Below are positions 57,188-64,000 of a DNA stretch of 64,000 bases, piece by piece. This DNA comes from Flavobacteriaceae bacterium (GTDB lineage Bacteria; Bacteroidota; Bacteroidia; Flavobacteriales; Flavobacteriaceae): positions 124,001 through 188,000 of the forward strand of contig JAGYJA010000003.1 of the NCBI GenBank assembly GCA_018402385.1, in the 5' to 3' direction. The position numbers and the translations under genes were made by a program. Below the pieces are notes generated by a model. The model did not search any database. It saw only the letters and a program-made list of their open reading frames with translations, and was not told where the DNA came from. Every line of letters starts with the position of its first letter. Position 1 is the stretch's first letter.

Positions 57188-58009
57188 ATGGCAAATATCA
57201 CAGCCGCAGAAGTAAATAAATTAAGACAAACTACCGGAGCCGGTATGATGGATTGTAAAAAAGCTTTGGTTGAAGCTGATGGCGATTTTGACAAAGCAAT
57301 TGAATTGCTTAGAAAAAAAGGACAAAAAGTGGCTGCAAACCGTGCAGACCGTGAATCAACAGAAGGTGCTGTTATTGCAAAAGTAAACAGTGACAATACC
57401 AGAGGAGTGATTGTATCCTTAAATTGTGAAACAGATTTTGTTGCTAAAAACGAATCGTTTGTAAATTTTGCAACAGACCTTGCAGACCTTGCTTTGAGTA
57501 CTTCAACAAAAGAAGAATTGCTAGCAAAAGAGTACAAAGGCATTACTGTTGCTGAAAAATTAATCGAGCAAACAGGGGTAATTGGTGAAAAAATTGAAAT
57601 TGGAGACTATAGAACATTGGAAGCTCCTTTTGTTGGTCACTACATTCACGCAGGTAATAAAATCGCTGTTTTAACAGGCCTTTCTCAAGGCGGTGACAAC
57701 GCAGAAGAAGTTGCCAAAAACGTTTCAATGCAAGCCGCTGCAATGAATCCTGTTGCACTTAATGAAGAAGGTGTTGATCAGGAAATCATTGATAAAGAAA
57801 TCGAGATTGCTAAAGATCAATTGCGTCAAGAAGGCAAGCCAGAAGCAATGCTTGATAACATTGCCAAAGGAAAACTAAACCGTTTCTTTAAAGACAATAC
57901 CTTGGTAAACCAAGACTTTATAAAAGACAACAAACAAAGTGTGGGTGCTTATGCGAAAGCAGAAGCAGGTGCAGAAATTGTTGGATTTGAAAGAGTCGCT
58001 TTGGGATAA
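57188..58009 (+). CDS. tsf: Elongation factor Ts
   Basis: Nucleotide exchange factor for EF-Tu. It has 273 residues: UBA-like N-terminus VNKLRQTTGAGMMDCKKALVEADGD, core SLNCETDFVAKN and VGHYIHAGNKIAVL, and a C-terminal ASVGAYAK-like end (KQSVGAYAKAEAGAEIVGF). ATG at 57188, 17 bases after the GC-rich leader hairpin. Confidence 0.97.
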   Translation: MANITAAEVNKLRQTTGAGMMDCKKALVEADGDFDKAIELLRKKGQKVAANRADRESTEGAVIAKVNSDNTRGVIVSLNCETDFVAKNESFVNFATDLADLALSTSTKEELLAKEYKGITVAEKLIEQTGVIGEKIEIGDYRTLEAPFVGHYIHAGNKIAVLTGLSQGGDNAEEVAKNVSMQAAAMNPVALNEEGVDQEIIDKEIEIAKDQLRQEGKPEAMLDNIAKGKLNRFFKDNTLVNQDFIKDNKQSVGAYAKAEAGAEIVGFERVALG

Positions 58010-58033
58010 ATCACCAAGCAATTTATAAATTTA

Positions 58034-58066
58034 AAACCGCCTCAACCAATTGGGGCGGTTTTTTGT
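58034..58066 (+). terminator. Intrinsic terminator after tsf
   Basis: Stem of 11 pairs, AACCGCCTCAA with TTGGGGCGGTT, loop CCAA, followed by six T. Confidence 0.85.
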
Positions 58067-58101
58067 TATAAAGATTCACTTTACCCAAAAATATTTTTCC
58101 C

Positions 58102-58109
58102 TATTTTTG
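58102..58109 (+). promoter_or_regulatory. Promoter -7 box of pyrH
   Basis: TATTTTTG matches TAnnTTTG, 44 bases before the pyrH ATG and downstream of the tsf terminator, so pyrH has its own transcript. Confidence 0.55.
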
Positions 58110-58152
58110 CAGCAGTTTAAATCAAACACTTTTTAAAACTCAACGCTACACT

Positions 58153-58860
58153 ATGCATTACAAAAGAATCTTACTCAAACTCTCCGGCGAAGCTTTAATG
58201 GGAAATCGGCAATATGGCATTGACCCGGACCGCCTGGCAGAGTATGCTCAAGAAATTAAAACCGTAGTTGATAAAGGCGTTGAAGTTGCCATAGTGATTG
58301 GTGGCGGAAATATTTTTAGAGGAGTCGCCGGGGCCAGTAAAGGAATGGACCGTGTGCAAGGAGACCATATGGGTATGCTTGCGACAGTCATCAACGGCCT
58401 GGCACTTCAAGGGGCCTGTGAAGATGCCGGCCTGCAAACCAGATTGCAGTCGGCCATTGATATCAATGAAGTGGCAGAACCATTTATTAGACGACGCGCC
58501 ATTCGACACCTGGAAAAAGGAAGAGTAGTTATTTTTGGAGGTGGAACAGGAAACCCCTATTTTACAACAGATTCTGCAGCAGTTTTACGCGCTATTGAAA
58601 TACATGCCGATGTCATTTTGAAAGGCACACGAGTGGATGGAATCTACACCGCCGACCCCGAAAAAGACGCCTTAGCAACAAAATTTGATTTCATTACTTT
58701 TGACGATGTTTTGCGAAAAGGATTGAAGGTTATGGACACCACAGCATTTACCCTCAGCCAGGAAAATGAATTGCCCATCATCGTTTTTGATATGAACACC
58801 AAAGGAAATCTATTGCGCATTGTAAATGGTGAAAAAATAGGTACTAAAGTAAATTTATAA
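58153..58860 (+). CDS. pyrH: UMP kinase
   Basis: Phosphorylates UMP to UDP; hexameric, of the amino-acid kinase fold. It has 235 residues: [59 protein letters not shown]. Normal length and cytoplasmic. Confidence 0.97.
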   Translation: MHYKRILLKLSGEALMGNRQYGIDPDRLAEYAQEIKTVVDKGVEVAIVIGGGNIFRGVAGASKGMDRVQGDHMGMLATVINGLALQGACEDAGLQTRLQSAIDINEVAEPFIRRRAIRHLEKGRVVIFGGGTGNPYFTTDSAAVLRAIEIHADVILKGTRVDGIYTADPEKDALATKFDFITFDDVLRKGLKVMDTTAFTLSQENELPIIVFDMNTKGNLLRIVNGEKIGTKVNL

Positions 58861-58868
58861 TATTTTTG
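58861..58868 (+). promoter_or_regulatory. Promoter -7 box of frr
   Basis: TATTTTTG immediately after the pyrH stop codon, 41 bases before the frr ATG, matches TAnnTTTG and suggests independent transcription of frr. Confidence 0.45.
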
Positions 58869-58909
58869 TACTTACAGAGTTTAATTTCCATTTTTAAAGA
58901 ACTACAACA

Positions 58910-59464
58910 ATGACTGAAGAAATAAAATTTTTACTGGAATCTACAGAAGAGTCCATGCTCAAATCGCTCAAGTTTCTTGAAAAACAGTTGATGAACATCA
59001 GAGCAGGAAAAGCAAGCCCCGGTATGGTGGGTGGTGTTATGGTTGATTATTATGGAACTCCCACTCCACTTTCGCAAGTCGCAAACATCAACACACCGGA
59101 TGGCAGAACACTTTCTATTCAACCCTGGGAAAAAAGCATGATTCCAGAAATTGAAAAAGGAATTTTAAAAGCCAACCTTGGTTTCAATCCAATGAATAAT
59201 GGCGATAATATCATTATCAATATCCCACCGTTAACCGAAGAGCGCAGACGCGAATTAGCAAAAGTAGCCAAATCTGAAGCTGAAGATGCAAAAATAAGCA
59301 TTAGAAATGATCGTAAAGTAGCCAATAGTGATGCAAAAGACCTTGAACTCTCTGAAGATTTACTCAAAATCGTTGAGTCTGATATCCAAAAATTAACAGA
59401 CAGCTACATCACGCGTGTTGATGAAATTCTTGCCGTAAAGGAAAAAGAAATTATGACAGTTTAG
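58910..59464 (+). CDS. frr: Ribosome recycling factor
   Basis: Splits post-termination ribosomes together with EF-G. It has 184 residues: MLKSLKFLEKQLMNIRAGKASPGM, VDYYGTPTPLSQVANI, TEERRRELAKVAKSEAEDAKI. Standard length. Confidence 0.97.
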   Translation: MTEEIKFLLESTEESMLKSLKFLEKQLMNIRAGKASPGMVGGVMVDYYGTPTPLSQVANINTPDGRTLSIQPWEKSMIPEIEKGILKANLGFNPMNNGDNIIINIPPLTEERRRELAKVAKSEAEDAKISIRNDRKVANSDAKDLELSEDLLKIVESDIQKLTDSYITRVDEILAVKEKEIMTV

Positions 59465-59480
59465 TTAAACTTAAAACAAT

Positions 59481-59505
59481 AAGCGACTTACAGGTCGCTT
59501 TTTTA
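59481..59505 (+). terminator. Intrinsic terminator after frr
   Basis: Stem AAGCGAC/GTCGCTT with a six-base loop and a run of six T. Confidence 0.85.
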
Positions 59506-59539
59506 ATACTTTTACAGCGCTCAACTGTTATAAGAGACT

Positions 59540-61678
59540 ATGCGTTTTAAAACTTTATTGATTTTTTTATGTGTACCGGTGTTCTCCTTTGGACAGAATG
59601 TTATGTCTAATCCTAAGGAAATCATTCAAAATGTTATCTATCAAATTCCTTCTAACAAACCCACGCTGGCATTAAACGCTTTTGAATATAAAAAATATAC
59701 CAAAGGCGTTGTCAAAACACAAGACAAAAATACACTTGAGCCCATTCCTTCAGAGAATGACTATTTTTTTGAAGAAGCAGCAATCGTTCAGTTTGACCAA
59801 AAAGAAAACCTTCAAAAAACTATTTTAGCCTCCAATTTTCCGGGATTTGAAGCACCACATTATCCTTTGTTTGTAACTAATTTTTATCCCGTTTCTGTTT
59901 ATGAGCAGGAGTTTGATATTTTTGAACATCCCTTTTACAGTCCGCTTTCAAAAATTGGGTTAAAAAATTACACTTTTGAACTTATTGAAACCATAACAGA
60001 TAATAGCAATCCCTATTATGTCATTCAATTTTCCCCTTCAAATTCCTCAACTTACTCACAACTGAATGGTGTCTTTCACGTGGACACAAAAAGTTTTGCC
60101 ATACAAAAAGCAACCATCAATTATTTGAAGAACAAAGAGGTTCAATTAAATTATGACTTTATATATTTGGAAGAATCATCGCTTTGGTTTCCTTTAAAAT
60201 TCACTGCAGAAGTTTCCCTTACAAATAATTTAGAAAACTTCTTTCTTTTTAGAAAAGCAATCCAAAGGGGAAAACTCGTATTTGAAAAAGAAAAAACAAA
60301 TGTGTTTTATATGGAGTCTCATTTTTCTGAAATCAAGTTTTCAGTAGATGAAAACCAAAACGATAAACACATTGATGTGATCGCCATAATTGAAAAAAAT
60401 GAAGAAGATACTGCATTTTGGAATCGCTTTCGCGAAAGCGAGCTGAACTCTAATGAACTAAGTATTCAAAATCGCGCTGCAATCAACATAAAAGAAAAAG
60501 GAACGGAAAAACGCATAGAACGCATTGAAGATTTTCAAATGGGTTTTCTTGAGCTTGGATTTTTTGATTTGGACTTGAAATATTTAATCAAATACAACAA
60601 TTATGAAGGTTTTCGATCAGGTTTGGGAGGGGTAACCAATGAGCGTCTTTTTAAACATTTTAATGTGGGCGGTTATTTGGTAAAAGGTTTTAAAGACGAT
60701 GCTTTTAAATATCAAATTGCTTCAAATATAAGTCTCTCAAAGGATAACAGAACCTCAATGGAGGTTGCTTATACCAGTGACGTCTCAGAGCTGGGTACAA
60801 ACGAGTTTTTAACAGACCGAAGAATATTTTCACTTTTTGAGCCCCGGCTGGTAAATATCATTCAATTTTATGAACATCAAACCTGGAACCTGGATTTTAG
60901 ACATCAAATCAACCCTTATTTAAATGGTGAAATTCAATTTTCAAAGAGCGATATTGACCAAACCCTTTCTTATGAATTTATAAAAAACGGGGCTTCTTTT
61001 TCTAAATATTCCCTCACGCAGTCTGTTTTTTCGGTTTCCTGGTCTCCTTTTGGGGAGTTTATGAAAACCCCTTTTGAAGTAGTTGAGTATAATATGGGGT
61101 ATCCGCGATTTTCGACACAAGTCACGCAAAGTTTTAAAGACGTGCTCAATAGCGATTTTGGCTTTACAAAAATTGATGCTCGAGTTGATTATAAAATCAA
61201 TCACATCAATCAATCCTCAACTGAAGTTATTGTTGAAGGAAATATGGGATTTGGCGACATTCCTTTGACACATATGTACCACGCTTTTCCTAACAGTCCT
61301 AACAAAGAAACCGTTTTCAGGCGTTTTTCTGTCGCAGGAATCAAGAGTTTTGAAACGATGTATTTTGGTGAATTCTTTTCTGAAAAACTGGCAACAATAC
61401 ATGTGAAACACCATTTAAATCCCTTTTTGATTGCATCCTGGCTCAAACCCGAAGTGGTGCTCATAACTCGCCATGCAATAGGGTCAGCATCTAACATAGA
61501 AAAGCATCAAAACATCAACTTTAAAACGCTGGACAAGGGTTATTCAGAATCGGGTATTGAAATCAACAAACTCTTTTTTGGTTTTGGGGCAAGCTTAGCT
61601 TATCGGTATGGCGCTTATCATTTACCCAATTTTGAAGATAATATTTCTTTTAAGTTTACTTTCAACTTAAAACTATAG
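59540..61678 (+). CDS. DUF5686 family outer-membrane protein
   Basis: A 712-residue exported protein (signal peptide ends in SFGQ). Most of the length alternates hydrophobic and polar residues, and the C-terminus ends in an aromatic beta-strand (ISFKFTFNLKL), as in outer-membrane barrels. It matches the DUF5686 family, but lacks the usual N-terminal carboxypeptidase-like regulatory domain. Function unknown; members have been compared with BamA/TamA-like surface-antigen barrels. A perfect 16-base palindrome CGCTTTCGCGAAAGCG is embedded at 60425-60440. It is followed by an MMPL exporter gene in the same direction. Confidence 0.8.
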   Translation: MRFKTLLIFLCVPVFSFGQNVMSNPKEIIQNVIYQIPSNKPTLALNAFEYKKYTKGVVKTQDKNTLEPIPSENDYFFEEAAIVQFDQKENLQKTILASNFPGFEAPHYPLFVTNFYPVSVYEQEFDIFEHPFYSPLSKIGLKNYTFELIETITDNSNPYYVIQFSPSNSSTYSQLNGVFHVDTKSFAIQKATINYLKNKEVQLNYDFIYLEESSLWFPLKFTAEVSLTNNLENFFLFRKAIQRGKLVFEKEKTNVFYMESHFSEIKFSVDENQNDKHIDVIAIIEKNEEDTAFWNRFRESELNSNELSIQNRAAINIKEKGTEKRIERIEDFQMGFLELGFFDLDLKYLIKYNNYEGFRSGLGGVTNERLFKHFNVGGYLVKGFKDDAFKYQIASNISLSKDNRTSMEVAYTSDVSELGTNEFLTDRRIFSLFEPRLVNIIQFYEHQTWNLDFRHQINPYLNGEIQFSKSDIDQTLSYEFIKNGASFSKYSLTQSVFSVSWSPFGEFMKTPFEVVEYNMGYPRFSTQVTQSFKDVLNSDFGFTKIDARVDYKINHINQSSTEVIVEGNMGFGDIPLTHMYHAFPNSPNKETVFRRFSVAGIKSFETMYFGEFFSEKLATIHVKHHLNPFLIASWLKPEVVLITRHAIGSASNIEKHQNINFKTLDKGYSESGIEINKLFFGFGASLAYRYGAYHLPNFEDNISFKFTFNLKL
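60425..60440. repeat. Palindrome CGCTTTCGCGAAAGCG in the DUF5686 gene
   Basis: A perfect 16-base palindrome in coding sequence, the extended form of the one in polA (53148-53161). Confidence 0.75.
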
Positions 61679-61743
61679 TTAAAATTCACAAAAACTTAAC
61701 GACTAAACCTACTTCCACATAGTATCTTCTTCCAAAAGATTTC

Positions 61744-61751
61744 TACCTTTG
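61744..61751 (+). promoter_or_regulatory. Promoter -7 box of the MMPL exporter gene
   Basis: TACCTTTG matches TAnnTTTG, 20 bases before the ATG at 61772. Confidence 0.5.
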
Positions 61752-61771
61752 CAGCCATTTTTAAGACCTAA

Positions 61772-64000
61772 ATGAACAAGCGCATTCAAGCTAGCAAGCA
61801 AAGTCCTTTCTGGAGTAAAACAGCTCGACTTATTCTAAGAAACAGAACCTTATTTCTAATTCTTATTGCTGTTTTAACTGTTTTTTTTTCAATGCAGTGG
61901 AAACATATGCGCTTTTCTAATACCGAAGCCAACCTGCTTCCAGATGACCATCCCATCAATCTTGAATATCTTGACTTTTTAGACACCTTTGGGGAAGAAG
62001 GCAACCTCATCGTGATGGGTGTGAAAGATTCCACCATTTTCTCACCGGAAAAGTTCAACGCCTGGAACGCTTTATCAAATAAACTAAAAAGCTATGAAGA
62101 GGTCGAGTTTGTTATTGGCCTGAACAACTTGATGGAGCTTCAAAAAAATGAAGACTCACTGCGTTTTGACCTCGTTCCTTTTTTACCTGAAAATGTAGAA
62201 ACGTATAACAATTTCAAGGATATTCAATACCAATTGTACAATCGCCTTCCTTTTTATGAAGGCCTGATTTACAGTCCCAATAGAGAAGGCTTTAGAACAA
62301 TTATTTACCTTGAAAAAGACATTGTCAACACCAGTGCCCGAAAAGACTTTATCCTCTATGAACTCATCCCATTAATTGAAGCCTATGAGGAGGAGTTCAA
62401 CATCGATGTTCACACCTCGGGAATGCCATACATACGCACACTGAATTCCAAAAACATCATAGATGAAATCGGTTTGTTTATTGCTGCAGCCTTGCTTGTC
62501 ACCTCCTTGATTTTCTTTTTCTTTTTCAGGTCCTTTCGCGCTACGCTGATTACTATGGTAACCGTTGCAATTGGCGTGATGTGGTGTTTTGGAATTTTAG
62601 GCCTGCTGAAATATGAGATTACCGTTCTCACTGCTTTGATTCCTCCTTTAATTATTGTTATTGGTGTCGCCAATTGTATTTTCTTGATTAACAAATACCA
62701 GAATGAAATCAAAACCCACGGTAATCAGGCAAAATCATTGCAGCGGGTGATTACAAAAATTGGGAATGCGACTTTACTCACTAATGCAACCACCGCTTCG
62801 GGATTTGCTACTTTCACATTGACCCATAGTACTCTTTTAATTGAGTTTGGAACCATCGCTTCATTGAGTATTTTGGCTGTTTTTGTGTTGTCACTGCTCA
62901 TCATCCCGATAGTGTACAGCTATATGCCCATTCCAAAATACAAGCATTTAAAACATTTGAATAAAAACTGGATTGGCAAACTGGTCAAATGGCTGGTAGT
63001 GATGGTGCGGCATCATCGGTTTGCCATTTACACGACCACCGTCATTTTACTTTGCCTAAGCATAGTGGGGATTTACAACATGAAAATTTCAGGTAGTATT
63101 GTTGAAGATATGCCAAAAAGTGCTGATTTCTTTCAAGACATTCGGTTTTTTGAAGAAGAATACGATGGGATTATGCCCCTCGAAATCCTGATTGATACCC
63201 AACGAAAAGAAGGCGTGATGGCAGCGGCCACTTTACGCAGGATGGATGAGTTGCAAAACTTTATCATGGAGATTCCTGAATATTCAAAACCGCTCTCTGT
63301 GGTTGAAACTGTTAAATATACCAAACAAGCTTTTTACAATGGCAACCCGGAATACTACCAATTGCCCTCTTCCCAGGAACGCAATTTTATCATGCCCTAT
63401 GCCCGAAACAGCATCAATGAAAACAACTTGCTGGAAAGTTACATCGATTCCACCGGGCAATTTGCCCGCATCACCACCTTTATGAGGGACATTGAAATGG
63501 ATCGTATGTTGCGCATTGAAGAAGAACTACAAGCTGAAATTGCCAAGATTTTTCCGGAAGACCGCTACACGGTTACACTCACAGGAAAAGCGGTGCTCTA
63601 TCAAAAAGGAACCACTTATTTAATTTATAATCTCATCATTTCGTTATCAATTGCCATCTTGCTGATTGCCCTTTTTATGGCGTGGATGTTTCGAAGTGTG
63701 CGTATGGTATTGATTTCATTGATACCCAATTTACTCCCATTATTGATCACTGCCGGTGCGATGGGGTTTTTGGGTGTACCTATAAAACCTTCCACCATAC
63801 TGGTGTTTAGTATTGCCTTTGGGATTTCGGTGGATGACACCATTCACTTTTTAGCCAAATACAGGCAAGAGCTTATTGCCAACAACTGGAAAATCAAACG
63901 CTCAGTCTATGCCGCTTTAAAAGAAACCGGGGTGAGTATGTTCTACACCTCCATTGTTTTGTTTTTTGGGTTCTCTGTATTTATGATTTCGAGTTTTGGA
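61772..64000 (+). CDS. MMPL/RND superfamily exporter, 3' end outside the window
   Basis: The frame opens at ATG 61772 (MNKRIQASKQSPFWSKTARL) and stays open to the window edge, 743 codons. One helix at residues 28-45 is followed by a periplasmic domain, then a five-helix sterol-sensing-type bundle (IGLFIAAALLVTSLIFFFFF, PPLIIVIGVANCIFLINKYQ). A second helix and periplasmic domain come next, then the start of the second bundle (AFGISVDDTIHFLAKYRQEL). This is the internally duplicated MMPL fold, driven by proton flux, that moves lipids or hopanoid-like molecules to the outer membrane. Substrate unknown. It lies 93 bases after the DUF5686 gene. Confidence 0.92.
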   Translation, partial: MNKRIQASKQSPFWSKTARLILRNRTLFLILIAVLTVFFSMQWKHMRFSNTEANLLPDDHPINLEYLDFLDTFGEEGNLIVMGVKDSTIFSPEKFNAWNALSNKLKSYEEVEFVIGLNNLMELQKNEDSLRFDLVPFLPENVETYNNFKDIQYQLYNRLPFYEGLIYSPNREGFRTIIYLEKDIVNTSARKDFILYELIPLIEAYEEEFNIDVHTSGMPYIRTLNSKNIIDEIGLFIAAALLVTSLIFFFFFRSFRATLITMVTVAIGVMWCFGILGLLKYEITVLTALIPPLIIVIGVANCIFLINKYQNEIKTHGNQAKSLQRVITKIGNATLLTNATTASGFATFTLTHSTLLIEFGTIASLSILAVFVLSLLIIPIVYSYMPIPKYKHLKHLNKNWIGKLVKWLVVMVRHHRFAIYTTTVILLCLSIVGIYNMKISGSIVEDMPKSADFFQDIRFFEEEYDGIMPLEILIDTQRKEGVMAAATLRRMDELQNFIMEIPEYSKPLSVVETVKYTKQAFYNGNPEYYQLPSSQERNFIMPYARNSINENNLLESYIDSTGQFARITTFMRDIEMDRMLRIEEELQAEIAKIFPEDRYTVTLTGKAVLYQKGTTYLIYNLIISLSIAILLIALFMAWMFRSVRMVLISLIPNLLPLLITAGAMGFLGVPIKPSTILVFSIAFGISVDDTIHFLAKYRQELIANNWKIKRSVYAALKETGVSMFYTSIVLFFGFSVFMISSFG

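Overview
The window is a piece of a low-GC Bacteroidota chromosome, almost certainly family Flavobacteriaceae (a marine-type flavobacterium). The evidence is the gene content and the signals: SprA of the type 9 secretion/gliding system, alternative complex III next to cytochrome c oxidase, DUF5916, DUF5686 and DUF2723 proteins, lipoproteins, near absence of Shine-Dalgarno sites, and promoters that fit TTTG-N18/19-TAnnTTTG. I see no CRISPR array, phage, plasmid or insertion sequence; the only tRNA is tRNA-Gln(TTG).

Layout. 1-5.1 kb (minus): 5' part of sprA, ruvA and malic enzyme maeB. 5.4-9.4 kb (minus): an orphan secreted protein, then the tight operon ruvB-P450-queG. 9.6-21.0 kb (minus): the respiratory operon actABCDEF-coxBA, an alternative complex III plus haem-copper oxidase. 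21.3-25.3 kb: a SPOR protein, a DUF5916 outer-membrane protein and aquaporin. 25.3-29.9 kb (minus): rimP-nusA-infB behind a hairpin-containing leader. 30-35.5 kb: universal stress protein, tRNA-Gln, a DUF2723 (TMEM260-like) membrane protein, a polysaccharide deacetylase and a thioredoxin-fold protein without its cysteines.

35.7-51.2 kb is the most distinctive part. Two divergent units encode a set of enzymes able to dismantle N-linked glycans: GH20 hexosaminidase, CutC and GH2 beta-mannosidase on the minus strand; GH92 alpha-mannosidase, glycosylasparaginase and a FucP-type sugar transporter on the plus strand. Directly next to them is a complete intracellular cyanophycin cycle: synthetase cphA, cyanophycinase cphB and an isoaspartyl dipeptidase. 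One reading is that nitrogen and aspartate released from glycoprotein are stored as multi-L-arginyl-poly-L-aspartate.

51.4-64 kb: polA, carrying an in-frame pair of palindromic repeat units, a lipocalin-like lipoprotein, the translation operon rplM-rpsI-rpsB-tsf-pyrH-frr with structured leaders, a DUF5686 outer-membrane protein and the start of an MMPL/RND exporter.

Quality warning: six genes (maeB, queG, DUF2723, GH20, GH92, glycosylasparaginase) are each broken by exactly one base, mostly at A or T runs. I read these as probable sequence errors and annotate the genes across the breaks.
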